NCBI GenBank assembly: GCA_012271135.1
Contig: JAAXGZ010000021.1
Coordinates: 1-64,000 of the forward strand
Reading direction: 5' to 3'
DNA from: Caldilineales bacterium
Lineage (GTDB): Bacteria; Chloroflexota; Anaerolineae; Caldilineales; Caldilineaceae
Length of the DNA stretch: 64,000 bases
Shown: positions 8,368 to 16,314 of the stretch, piece after piece
How the letters are laid out: each line of letters begins with the position of its first letter
Position numbering within the stretch: position 1 is the stretch's first letter
The notes under the pieces: generated by a model
What the model was told of the DNA's origin: nothing
Database searches by the model: none
The model's input: only the letters and a program-made list of their open reading frames with translations
Made by a program: the position numbers and the translations under genes

Positions 8368-9174
8368 ATGAATCTTAGTCGCAAGGTCCGTTGGGTCATC
8401 ATACTGGCCCTGGTGGCACTCCTGGCCGTCGGCGGTGCCGGCGCGGTGGCAGCCACTGGAAGCCAGGATGGCGCATCCGGCATCGCCGGATCGGACCCGC
8501 AGCACGAAACGCACAGCCATGAGGGCTTTGGCCTGCGTGTCGACCTCCTCAGCCGGGAGGCAATCGAGGCAGCCGTGGCGAACGCACTGAACGTCAACCC
8601 GGATGATCTGCGAGCAGCCATGCAGGCTGGCCAAGACAGCGTGCAGACGCTGTTGAATGCCGCCGGTCGGACATCCGCCGACGTCAATTCCGCGGTAAAG
8701 GCGGAATTCGAGTCCCAGTTGACCACGGCGGTGGAGGCGGGAACTCTGACCCAGGAAGAGATGAAGGCCATCCTCAGCCATGAGATGGATGCCATCCTCA
8801 GCTATGACCATGGCCGAGAAGACTCCGGGGACGACCACGACAACGACAGCCAGACCTTCGAACACATAATCGATGACCAGGCTGTTCTGCAGACCGCGGC
8901 TGCCAAAACGGGTTTGGATGCAGAGGCTCTGCTCGCGGCCCTGACGAAGGGCCGGTCCGCCCTGGACACATTCCTGGCAGCCAATGGCACAACCCCCGCC
9001 GAGTTCCAGGCTGCATTGGACACCGCCTGGCAACAAGCCCTTGCCGACGCCGTGGCAGTCGGCATCCTGAGCAGTGAACAGGCCAATCGCCTGAACCAAG
9101 AGGGAGTTGGGCACGGACACGACGGGTTGGAACACTCCGAGGGCCACGGTTCGGCGGAAGATCACCACGCCTGA
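8368..9174 (+). CDS. Secreted His/Asp-rich protein with two repeats, unknown function
   Basis: 268 residues. The basic N-terminus and hydrophobic stretch (residues 9-30) look like a signal peptide or anchor. Two related modules of about 70 residues follow (about 62-133 and 165-233), each with the pattern V-(N or D)-x-(D or E)-x-L-x-A ... L-x-x-L-L/F-x-A-x-G-x-(S/T)-x-A-(D/E)-(V/F)-... Q-L/A-T/D-x-A-V-x-(A/V)-G. They are joined by a His/Asp-rich linker (YDHGREDSGDDHDNDS). The C-terminus is also His-rich (GHGHDGLEHSEGHGSAEDHH). The acidic and His clusters suggest metal binding outside the membrane; this is inference. GAGAGG precedes the ATG and a hairpin follows, so it is a single transcription unit. 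Confidence 0.7.
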   Translation: MNLSRKVRWVIILALVALLAVGGAGAVAATGSQDGASGIAGSDPQHETHSHEGFGLRVDLLSREAIEAAVANALNVNPDDLRAAMQAGQDSVQTLLNAAGRTSADVNSAVKAEFESQLTTAVEAGTLTQEEMKAILSHEMDAILSYDHGREDSGDDHDNDSQTFEHIIDDQAVLQTAAAKTGLDAEALLAALTKGRSALDTFLAANGTTPAEFQAALDTAWQQALADAVAVGILSSEQANRLNQEGVGHGHDGLEHSEGHGSAEDHHA

Positions 9175-9244
9175 TCCGACAGCCGTTTGACCTGACCCGA
9201 GGTCGGCAGTCGGACAAACGCGACCTCGACCAGTCTCTTCATTG

Positions 9245-9271
9245 ACATCCCCGCCCAACGGGCGGGGATGT
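9245..9271 (+). terminator. Intrinsic terminator after the secreted repeat protein
   Basis: Stem arms ACATCCCCGCCC and GGGCGGGGATGT (12 bp, perfect) with loop AAC, followed by TT. It lies 70 bp after the stop at 9174. Confidence 0.65.
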
Positions 9272-9330
9272 TTGCATTGCGCCCGGGGCGTAGCCGGAAC
9301 CTGCCGCCGTTCATGGGAAGCTCCATCCCG

Positions 9331-9336
9331 TACAAT
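9331..9336 (+). promoter_or_regulatory. -10 element of rarA
   Basis: TACAAT in the context GTACAATCC lies 35 bp before the ATG of rarA. The same nonamer occurs upstream of the gene at 12294 and upstream of the tmRNA gene. Confidence 0.35.
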
Positions 9337-9371
9337 CCGCGCGCCGCACATCTGCCCGGACAAGCCGGCCG

Positions 9372-11573
9372 ATGAACCAAGATCCAAACGACCTCTTTCA
9401 GGCCGAAGCCGCCGAACGCCGCCAACAGCAGTCGCCGCTGGCCAATCGCATGCGCCCACGGACGCTGGACGACTATGTTGGGCAGGAGCACATCATCGGT
9501 CCCGGACGGCTGCTGCGACGGTCCATTGAAGCCGACCAGCTGTCGTCGCTGATCCTCTACGGCCCTCCAGGCACCGGCAAGACCACGCTGGCCAGTGTCA
9601 TTGCCAACACCTCCAGCAGTGCCTTCGTCACGCTCAATGCCGTCCTGGCGGGGGTCAAGGTGCTGCGCGAGGAAATCGAGGCCGCCGGGCACCGGTTTGC
9701 CTATCGACAACAGCGGACCACCCTGTTCGTGGACGAAGTCCACCGATGGAACAAGGCCCAGCAGGATGCCCTGCTGCCCCATGTGGAGAACGGTGCCATC
9801 ATCTTCATCGGCGCCACCACGGAAAATCCGTTCTTCGAGGTCATCAAGCCCCTGGTCAGCCGCAGCCGGGTCTTTCAACTGCGGCCACTGGACGACGACG
9901 CGGTCTCGACACTCCTGACCCGCGCCCTCGAGGATCCGGTCAACGGATTCGGCGGCCGGCCGGTTGTATTGGAGGACGAAGCGCGCGAGCACCTGGTGCA
10001 CATGGCCAACGGCGACGCGCGCAGCGCCTTGAACGCCCTGGAACTGGCCGTGAATACCACAGCCGAAGGCCAAGACGGCGTGATCCAGATTGATCTGGCC
10101 ACAGCCGAGGAATCCATCCAGCGTCGGGCTGTCCTTTATGACAAACAAGGTGATGTCCACTACGACGCCGTCTCCGCATTCATCAAGTCCCTGCGCGGCT
10201 CCGACCCGGACGCAGCCCTCTACTGGGGCGCCAAGATGATCTATGCCGGCGAGGATCCCTCCTTCCTGTTCCGGCGCATGGCCATTTTGGCGAGCGAGGA
10301 CATCGGGTTGGCTGATCCGCAGGCGGTCGCCGTGGTGGAAAGCTGCTGGAGCCTGTTCAACCGCATTGGCCTGCCCGAAGGCCTGTATCCGCTCTCGCAG
10401 GCCATTCTCTACCTGGCCACGGCACCCAAGTCCAATTCGGCGATGGCACTGTTTGCCGCCCTGGAGGCAGTGGAACAGGAGAAGGACCAGGAGGTACCGA
10501 CCCCGCTCAAGGACGGCAACCGCGATACCACGGCCTTTGGCCATGGGGCCGGCTATCTCTACCCTCACGCCTATCGCGACCACTGGGTAGCCCAGCAATA
10601 CCTGCCGGTCGGATTGGAAGGCCGAGTCTTCTTCGAACCGGGAGCCCTTGGCTACGAAGCCGCCATTCGGGAACAGGTATTGCGCCGCAGGGAGGAACTG
10701 CTGGCCGCGGCACCGGAACAAGCCGATGCTCCTGACGAAGGCATCACCTACTCGCCCACCGATCCGGGCCGTGAGGACTGGCTGCGCCGCGCCGGCAACG
10801 CCGGCAGCCGTCATTTGGGAACGGTGCGGGATGCGATCTACACCCGCGCCGGCATGCAGCGCCACGATCGGGTGCTTGTTGTGCGCGCAGACAACGGCCT
10901 GCTCCTGGCCGAAGCCTGCCGCGCCGTCCCGGAGGGCGGAGTATGGGGCCAGGTTTCGTCTCCCGAGGCGGCCGCCGGGCTGAATCTCCGCTACAGCGAA
11001 CTCCCCGAGCTGGATCGACCCATGCTGGCCACAAGCCTAGGGGAACTGGATCCCGAACTCCGGTTCGAGCGCCTGCTGGGCATGGACATACTGGCTGGAC
11101 CGCAGGAGGCCGAAGAACTCCTGGCCGCGTTGATCCAGATCCTGGCCGCCGGCGGCCGCATGGTCTTCAGCCAGTCCCTGCCGCTGATGGGCCAGCGGAT
11201 CCACGGCCTACTTGGTTTCCGGTCGGAGGATAGGTTGGGCACCCTCCTGCGGGAGGTCGAGGAAGACCTCTGGGCCGGCCATCCCAACCCCTTTCTGCAC
11301 TGGAACGAGACGGGTCTCCGCGACCTGTTGGCGCGCCTTCCTTTGTCAGCCGAGATCGAACTGCTGGAGACGGTCGACCGGCGTTTTGTCTCGGTCAAGG
11401 AGATCAGGGCCTGGCTCAATCCACAAAGTGCCCTGGGAGCCGCCTTGGGCCAAAATGGACTGTCGGCCGACGAACTGGCGGGTCTGTCCCTGCTCATGGA
11501 ACAGGAACTAGGCGACCAAACCGTTCCCTGGCAACGCGTCACGGCCTTGGTCACAACTGCGCACCGGCCATAG
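9372..11573 (+). CDS. rarA: RarA/MgsA replication-associated ATPase with C-terminal fusion domain
   Basis: 733 residues. The first 440 residues are a RarA (MgsA) clamp-loader-like AAA+ ATPase: Walker A GPPGTGKT, Walker [15 protein letters not shown], sensor [11 protein letters not shown], and the C-terminal tetramerisation region ([14 protein letters not shown] ... [15 protein letters not shown] ... [18 protein letters not shown]). RarA acts at stalled replication forks. The remaining 270 residues form a second domain resembling a degenerate Rossmann methyltransferase ([35 protein letters not shown] ... [33 protein letters not shown]). The same fusion is known in cyanobacteria as a RarA/unknown-domain protein. 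The G-x-G SAM motif is not evident, so catalysis by the second domain is doubtful. Confidence 0.9.
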   Translation: MNQDPNDLFQAEAAERRQQQSPLANRMRPRTLDDYVGQEHIIGPGRLLRRSIEADQLSSLILYGPPGTGKTTLASVIANTSSSAFVTLNAVLAGVKVLREEIEAAGHRFAYRQQRTTLFVDEVHRWNKAQQDALLPHVENGAIIFIGATTENPFFEVIKPLVSRSRVFQLRPLDDDAVSTLLTRALEDPVNGFGGRPVVLEDEAREHLVHMANGDARSALNALELAVNTTAEGQDGVIQIDLATAEESIQRRAVLYDKQGDVHYDAVSAFIKSLRGSDPDAALYWGAKMIYAGEDPSFLFRRMAILASEDIGLADPQAVAVVESCWSLFNRIGLPEGLYPLSQAILYLATAPKSNSAMALFAALEAVEQEKDQEVPTPLKDGNRDTTAFGHGAGYLYPHAYRDHWVAQQYLPVGLEGRVFFEPGALGYEAAIREQVLRRREELLAAAPEQADAPDEGITYSPTDPGREDWLRRAGNAGSRHLGTVRDAIYTRAGMQRHDRVLVVRADNGLLLAEACRAVPEGGVWGQVSSPEAAAGLNLRYSELPELDRPMLATSLGELDPELRFERLLGMDILAGPQEAEELLAALIQILAAGGRMVFSQSLPLMGQRIHGLLGFRSEDRLGTLLREVEEDLWAGHPNPFLHWNETGLRDLLARLPLSAEIELLETVDRRFVSVKEIRAWLNPQSALGAALGQNGLSADELAGLSLLMEQELGDQTVPWQRVTALVTTAHRP

Positions 11574-11591
11574 CGGCCACAGCCCACGCGG

Positions 11592-11660
11592 CATGTGGTA
11601 CAACAGACCCTGGGCCACGCCTCGCTGACCACCACCAGCCGCTATACCCATGCCGCCGTG
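11592..11660 (+). pseudogene. C-terminal fossil of a tyrosine recombinase
   Basis: 23 codons encode VQQTLGHASLTTTSRYTHAAV. This is the hallmark C-terminal box of phage-type integrases, including the catalytic His/Trp-box His (LGHAS) and the nucleophilic Tyr (SRYTH). Nothing upstream matches the rest of an integrase: rarA ends at 11573. The fragment joins directly to the transposase remnant at 11662, so two mobile elements have been fused by deletion. Confidence 0.75.
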
Positions 11661-11661
11661 G

Positions 11662-11951
11662 GGCGGGGTGGACGAAACTGGACTGCCCATCGGTAGTGCC
11701 CAGCGCCCGGTGGCCGTGGTCTTGGGCCCCAAGGGCGAATGCCGGGACCTGCGCCTGCGCGGTCCCGGCCTCGACGAGGGTGGCTGGTTCATGTGCTTGG
11801 CGACGCGCGGTGTGCGGGGGCTGACGACCGACGACGACCCGACCTACCGGGACCGGATCCTGCTGCCAATCCGGCGATGCCTGGCCCGGGAGCGGCCGCC
11901 GGAGGCGGGGCCCTCAACTTCGTGCGCCTGCTGGCCCGCGGCATGGCCTGA
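11662..11951 (+). pseudogene. Internally deleted transposase (IS copy B)
   Basis: This is the same transposase as at 3-617. It starts with G-VDET, continues through PVAVVLGPKGE and the LTTDDDPTY segment, then jumps to DRILLPIRRCLARERPPEAG. There it fuses through a GAGGCGGGGCCC junction to the last codons (ALNFVRLLARGMA, in another frame). Comparison with copy A shows two internal deletions, the second between two similar short sequences (GAGGCGGGCCCC and GAGGCCGGGGCCC). The catalytic Glu region is gone. The right-end 24-mer follows 51 bp later. Confidence 0.85.
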
Positions 11952-12002
11952 GGCCGACGCACGGAGCCCACTGGTACGGAGGATAGGCCCAGGACGGTCC
12001 GG

Positions 12003-12026
12003 AACCAATATCAACGAGATTGAAAC
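12003..12026 (+). repeat. Right-end sequence of IS copy B
   Basis: 24 bp identical to 666-689. The flanks diverge immediately after the final GATTGAAAC, which supports this as an element boundary. Confidence 0.5.
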
Positions 12027-12045
12027 TGTACCTTGAGACGTAGAA

Positions 12046-12237
12046 TTGCTGTGTTTGGATGCGCTTGCCACCCGTCTCGCCATGACTCTGGCTGCCGCCC
12101 CCATGTCCCTGCCCGACGTGTCCGCGAGCCGCGCCAACATGGCGTCGGTGCGCGAGCGGCTGCGGGGGTTGCTCAGCAACGAGTCGCGCGAGTCAGTCGA
12201 GCGCATGATCCTGCGGTTGCGCGGGGACGACGCTCCA
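12046..12237 (+). pseudogene. N-terminal remnant of an IS701-like transposase
   Basis: Translation includes ASVRERLRGLLSNESRESVERMILRLRGDD, which resembles the conserved N-terminal segment of IS701-family transposases (RGLLS-x4-K/ESVE-x-M-x-LRL). The similarity stops after GDDA, where the sequence runs into the promoter of the next gene. The catalytic part is absent. Confidence 0.5.
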
Positions 12238-12253
12238 TTCTGGTTGTGTGACG

Positions 12254-12259
12254 TACAAT
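12254..12259 (+). promoter_or_regulatory. -10 element of the MNT-HEPN gene
   Basis: TACAAT in GTACAATCC lies 34 bp before the ATG at 12294. It is the same nonamer as before rarA and the tmRNA gene. Confidence 0.35.
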
Positions 12260-12293
12260 CCAGCCCTCTGTGCGAATGTAAACCGGAAGCAGC

Positions 12294-13451
12294 ATGGCCG
12301 ACATGGTTTTGGCGCGAGAGCAGCGGACCGTAGACCTCAAGTACGGGCACGGTGTTCCCGATCCGCTAGCCCTGACAGTGGCGGCAGAGTTGCAGGAGCG
12401 GTTGCCCGACGCTCAGGTGCTGCTGTTCGGTTCGCGTGCGATCGGAGACTGGCGACCGGGATCCGACATCGACTTGGCAGTGATCGGCGGCGATCGCGAT
12501 GCAGCCGAGGAAGCGATCGCGCAGCTTCAGTCCCAGGAGTCACGCGCCCACGCCCAACTGTTCCACTTCACACGTGCGGAGTTCGACGAACTGCGCGCAT
12601 CGCTGCCGCATATCGCCGGCCAGGTGCAGGCGCATGGGCTCACCGCTGCAGGAGACCACCTACCGCCTATGGATCAAGACAACCCCTGGCCGGGAGTTCA
12701 AGGACTCCTGCACGCAGCGCGCCGCAAACTGGATACCGCACTGATCGTCTTCGGTACGCAGCCGATGACGGGCGAGATCGTATTGTCCGCACATGCCGCA
12801 TTGGAACGCTGCCTGAAGGCTGCGCAGGGCGCAGAGCGTGTGGATTTCAGAAAGCATGTCCATCGGGATGATCAACACAACCTGTGCATCCTGGCCGAGT
12901 TGCTATCGGCGGAGGCGTACGCCAACCTGACGGCCATCATGCCGGTCGATTACCTGCAGCAACTGGATGCGTATCAAAACACCGCCTTGTACGAACACGG
13001 CCAGCGGGTGCAATGGCCGACGACCGACAACGAAACATTGCTCGCAACGGCGCAACGAGCATCCCTGTATCTGGCCAACCACGCATTGGCATTGACGGGC
13101 AAAACGCCCCGCGACATCGGCTACGAACATCGCATCGGCGATGATGCGCTGGGCGGATTCGGCACCGTTGCCCTCGACCACTACGCCCACGCCCAGCTGG
13201 GCGCGCGGGAGCGACAACACATCGTGAACTCCGAACGCGTGGACGTTCTGAACCAATTGCTCGGCAGCAAGTTGACGGAATCCCAACTGGATCATATTGA
13301 ATCCAATTGGTACACCTACAACGCGCCTGACGATGCGGCGAAGCGGATCGGGGCCGTGATGGCTGATCCGTCTGCATGGCTCGATTTGCTTGTCAAAACC
13401 GGCTATCGCGAGACCAATGGTGACACACCGCCACCCAAGGGCGGTTGGTGA
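12294..13451 (+). CDS. MNT nucleotidyltransferase - HEPN fusion protein with extra C-terminal region
   Basis: 385 residues. Residues 1-110 hold a minimal nucleotidyltransferase: LLFGSRAIGDW (GS at 46-47) and GSDIDLAVIGG (D58 and D60, the two metal-binding acids). The usual third acid is not obvious: the corresponding strand reads RAHAQLFHF. Residues 125-245 fit a HEPN domain of the non-toxin-like class: LLHAARRKLDTALIV, AHAALERCLKAAQGA, DFRKHVHRDDQHNL, ILAELL. The last 140 residues (TLLATAQRASLYLANHALALTGKTP ... ESNWYTYNAPDDAAKRIGAVM ... PPPKGGW) are unassigned. MNT and HEPN are usually separate partners (antitoxin that adenylylates a HEPN RNase toxin); here they form one chain. GGAAG precedes the ATG. 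It sits in an island of mobile-element fragments. Confidence 0.75.
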   Translation: MADMVLAREQRTVDLKYGHGVPDPLALTVAAELQERLPDAQVLLFGSRAIGDWRPGSDIDLAVIGGDRDAAEEAIAQLQSQESRAHAQLFHFTRAEFDELRASLPHIAGQVQAHGLTAAGDHLPPMDQDNPWPGVQGLLHAARRKLDTALIVFGTQPMTGEIVLSAHAALERCLKAAQGAERVDFRKHVHRDDQHNLCILAELLSAEAYANLTAIMPVDYLQQLDAYQNTALYEHGQRVQWPTTDNETLLATAQRASLYLANHALALTGKTPRDIGYEHRIGDDALGGFGTVALDHYAHAQLGARERQHIVNSERVDVLNQLLGSKLTESQLDHIESNWYTYNAPDDAAKRIGAVMADPSAWLDLLVKTGYRETNGDTPPPKGGW

Positions 13452-13827
13452 ACACCGCCTGAATCCAGCACCTAAAGTTGGCCCTGCTTCACGAAATGGG
13501 CGGCCCAAGGCGCAGGTTCGTCGAACAGGCGGAGTTCCCTGCGAAATCGCCAACTCGGTCAGCCCTTGGATGGTTGGCGACACCGGAAGCCTGAACACAC
13601 AGCAGCATAAAACTGAAACCTCTGCCCCGCACTGGCTATGCCATGCCTATGGAAGCCACAGTCTGGACCGCGGCACTACCGTGCCCCACAAACAGTCGTT
13701 CGGGGCGAGACATGGAGTGGGTAGATGCAAGTTGATCGCACTCGACCGTCAACGGTGCTTCAGAAAGCGCCCCAGCCAGCTATCGCGGGGATGGAAACTG
13801 CTGATGATTTGGTCTAATCTAGTTGCC
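13452..13827. other. Gene-free stretch before the IS607 relic
   Basis: No start codon with conserved coding follows. A short open segment reading FVEQAEFPAKSPTRSALGWLATPEA (13519-13593) may be the tail of a lost protein, but I cannot assign it. The last 40 bp are probably the left end of the IS607-type element. Confidence 0.3.
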
Positions 13828-14400
13828 ATGGATGTTGTTGGTCGGCGCATCAGTCCCACCGCATGGGGTCGCCTTTACGGTTTTGACAAGGCCACCACGG
13901 CCCGCATGCATCATGCCGGGACGTTGCCGCCTGCGCTTCGGATGGAGCGGAGGCCCAACGGGCGTGGCCACGTGGTCGCGCCTCCCGCGCGGGAGGGACG
14001 TGGTGTGGTGTACGCGCGCGTTGCGTCTGCGGACCGGCAGGTGGTCCGGGTCGTGGCGTGGACCACGCTGCCGGGCTGCCGGCCCGACGAGGTGGTCAAG
14101 GCGATCGGCTCCGGTCTGCATGGCCACCGTCGTCGATCGCGGCGGCTGGTCGCGGATTCCACGGTGGGAACGATCGTGGTGGAGCATCGGGAACGCTGAC
14201 CTGGTTCGGGTTCGAGTACGTGGCGTCCGCGCTGGCGGGACGGGGAGCCCACATTCCGGTGATGGCGGAAGACGAGCTTGAGGATGACCTGGTCAGGGAT
14301 GCCACCGAGGTGCTGTGCGCGCGACGGTACGGTGAGGCGTTCGGCACGCCGTCGTGCGGAACGGACGCTGGCGGCGGCGCTGGAAACTACTTGCTTCCAA
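13828..14400 (+). pseudogene. IS607-type serine recombinase TnpA, inactivated
   Basis: The first 123 codons give an N-terminal helix-turn-helix (ISPTAWGRLYGFDKATTARMHHAG) and the resolvase catalytic start VVYARVASADRQ. This is followed by EVVKAIGSGLHGH, RRLVADSTVGTIVVEHRER. Family members read YARVSS at the active site and the first Ser is the nucleophile; here it is Ala. The frame then hits a TGA at 14197-14199, while the expected continuation (WFGFEYVASALAGRGAHIPVM ... DDLVRDATEVLCARRYGEAFG) is found one frame over to about 14340. Two independent lesions make this dead. The matching tnpB is missing downstream; a tnpB remnant on the opposite strand lies beyond queA. Confidence 0.8.
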
Positions 14401-14633
14401 CTGGTGCGATCCGCAGGTACAGCGTGTTGCCATCCGAGTATCGGCACGGTTCCATATATGCCTTGACTCGGACAGCGCTAAGCATCCCCAACGTTCTTGT
14501 CCCACCCTTCTGTACCACGCGACCACGGGGATCATTCGGTACCAGGCGGCACCACGCGAAACCGACCGGAGGGGATTCCGGTCGGCGGCGCGGGCCATTG
14601 AGCCCTAAATGGTCTGTCTCGATACGACAATCA

Positions 14634-15056
14634 GGTGGAGATGGCGGGAATCGAACCCGCGTCCGAAACAGTGTCCCGAAAACGTCTACAAGCTTAGTCG
14701 CCGGATTATGGGCTTTAGCCGACTTCGTATCCCCGGCGACGGGGACGAAGGGGCGAGTCGATGGTCTTGGGCAACCCTATCGACGTCCGGCTGCTGCATC
14801 CCCCAGTGTCTGACGGCCTCACGGAAACCTGCGGGCGGCATTCCCGTGGACCGAGACCCAACCGGAGTTGGGCCGGATGCCTAACTCTGGCTTACGCAGC
14901 CACGCCGCCAAGGGCGGGAGCAGCGGTGAAGCCAAAGTTGAAGCTCATACCTGTGTTCTTGGCACTTGTATGTTGTGTGCGCCTTTTTTACGTGGGAGTC
15001 GCTCCACGGCTTGCGGTTCGCGGATCCAGTTGCCCCGTCGAAGCCTGTTCATCCCC
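14634..15056 (-). ncRNA. ssrA: tmRNA (ssrA)
   Basis: The 5' end (minus strand) reads GGGGATG-AACAGGC-TTCGACGGGG, the conserved tmRNA opening. The 3' end has GGTTCGATTCC in the T arm and CATCTCC. GGGGATG and CATCTCC form a 7-bp acceptor stem with one G-U pair, as in E. coli tmRNA. The discriminator A is at 14636 and only CC follows, so the final CCA must be completed by nucleotidyltransferase. The resume codon is probably GCC at 14963-14961, giving a 23-residue tag (AKNTGMSFNF ... PALGGVAA) with stop TAA at 14894-14892. The -VAA end fits ClpXP recognition. A TACAAT -10 lies at 15090-15085, leaving a short 5' leader for RNase P. tmRNA rescues stalled ribosomes with SmpB, which is not in the window. 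Confidence 0.95.
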
Positions 15057-15082
15057 CTGTAACCCTTGGTCGAGACAGGACG

Positions 15083-15090
15083 GGATTGTA
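15083..15090 (-). promoter_or_regulatory. -10 element of the tmRNA gene
   Basis: On the minus strand GTACAATCC lies about 28 bp upstream of the mature 5' end. It is identical to the elements before rarA and the MNT-HEPN gene. Confidence 0.4.
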
Positions 15091-15173
15091 CAACAAAATC
15101 CGTGGTCCGAAAGGGGTCTGGCGAACCAAATCCGGGCGCCTGCTCTGGAACCGTGCGCGTCGAGTGTCGGCCC

Positions 15174-16250
15174 CTACACGATCAGCATGGCATCCCCGAA
15201 GCTGTAGAACCGGTACCTCTCGCGTATGGCTGTGGCGTAGGCCTCCAGCAACATCGTCCGGCCGCGGTCGGGGTCCCCATGCACCTCTCCGATGAAGGCG
15301 CTGATCATGAACAGCGGCGTGGACCGCGGCAGGTGGAAATTGGTCAGGATGCAGTCCACCGCCCTGAACCGGAACCCGGGATAAATGTAGGTGTCCGCCA
15401 GTCCGGCCGCCGGCCGGAGTTCCCGGCTGCCGGAATCGGCCCCGCCTTGCCGGGCCGCCCATTCCAGCGTTCGGGTCGTCGTGGTACCCACGCTCAGAAT
15501 GCGGCCTCCGGCCGTCCGGCAACGGTTGACGGCCTGCGCGGTGGCCGCCGGGACTTCCACGGGCTCTCCCGACAGGGTGTGCCGCGTCAGGTCGTCGGCT
15601 CGCACCGGGGCAAAGGTGTCCCTGCCGACCTGCAGGGTCACCGGATACACTCCCATAGTGGCGGCGGCCACCGAGTCCAGCAGGTTCTTGGTGAAATGCA
15701 GGCCGGCCGTCGGGGCCGCCACGCTGCCGGCTTCCCGGGCGTACACAGTCTGATAGCGCTCCCGGTCCCCGGTGAATTCCTTGATATACGGCGGCAACGG
15801 CACGGTTCCATGCCTAGCCAGCATAGCGGCATCCAAGGCACAAGACATGTTGATGATGCGCGTGCCTTCGTCACCGATCTCCTGCACTACAGCTGGCATC
15901 TCGATTCCGTCGGAGCCAATCAGAGACAGACTTCCGCCCGGGGCAGGCACCGAACCGCGGATCAAGCACCGCCATGTCCGGCGTTCCGGATCAAGGGCCT
16001 CCAGCAGGGTCACCGACAGGCGGCAGCCGGTATCCCGACGGGCGCGGAATTGGTGCTCCGACACCCGCGTGGTGTTGTGCACCAGCAGATCGGTCTCCCG
16101 CAACAGGCCGGGCAGCTGTCTGAACCGCAGGTGCCGGCAGGACCCTGTGCGGCGATCCAACACCAGGAGCCTACTGGAGTCCCGCGGTTCCGCAGGTTGC
16201 TGGGCAATCAAGCCGGCGGGAAGCTCGAAGTCGAAACGCGCGGTGTCCAT
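15174..16250 (-). CDS. queA: S-adenosylmethionine:tRNA ribosyltransferase-isomerase
   Basis: 358 residues. QueA transfers and isomerises the ribose of SAM onto preQ1-tRNA to make epoxyqueuosine at position 34. Family landmarks are present: MDTARFDFELPAGLIAQQPAEPRDSSRLLVLDR at the N-terminus, YPVTLQVGRDTFAPV, RILSVGTTTTRTLEWA, FRAVDCILTNFHLPRSTPLFMISAFIG and the terminal YRFYSFGDAMLI. The usual NDTRV-x-PAR motif is changed to HNTTRVSEHQFRAR. The start at 16250 places the conserved MDTARFDFELP at the N-terminus; the frame is open 18 codons further without conservation. The other queuosine genes are not in the window. Confidence 0.93.
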   Translation of the reverse strand: MDTARFDFELPAGLIAQQPAEPRDSSRLLVLDRRTGSCRHLRFRQLPGLLRETDLLVHNTTRVSEHQFRARRDTGCRLSVTLLEALDPERRTWRCLIRGSVPAPGGSLSLIGSDGIEMPAVVQEIGDEGTRIINMSCALDAAMLARHGTVPLPPYIKEFTGDRERYQTVYAREAGSVAAPTAGLHFTKNLLDSVAAATMGVYPVTLQVGRDTFAPVRADDLTRHTLSGEPVEVPAATAQAVNRCRTAGGRILSVGTTTTRTLEWAARQGGADSGSRELRPAAGLADTYIYPGFRFRAVDCILTNFHLPRSTPLFMISAFIGEVHGDPDRGRTMLLEAYATAIRERYRFYSFGDAMLIV

Positions 16251-16314
16251 GCGCCTAGCATAACGAAAGAGGCCGCTCTCTAGGACTTGGCATAATCCGG
16301 GCAATCCACGGTTT

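Noticed and set aside
9162-10865. 567-codon minus-strand frame opposite rarA
   Set aside because: Antisense shadow; the plus strand encodes the AAA motifs.
666-12026. The three ATTGAAAC-ending repeats as a CRISPR array
   Set aside because: They are single, thousands of bases apart, and two sit at the same distance behind the same transposase. An IS end explains them better.
14609-14884. Protein-like frame beginning with RWRESNPRPKQCPENVYKL
   Set aside because: This is the translated 3' part of the tmRNA gene (T arm and acceptor). Such frames are a known annotation artefact.
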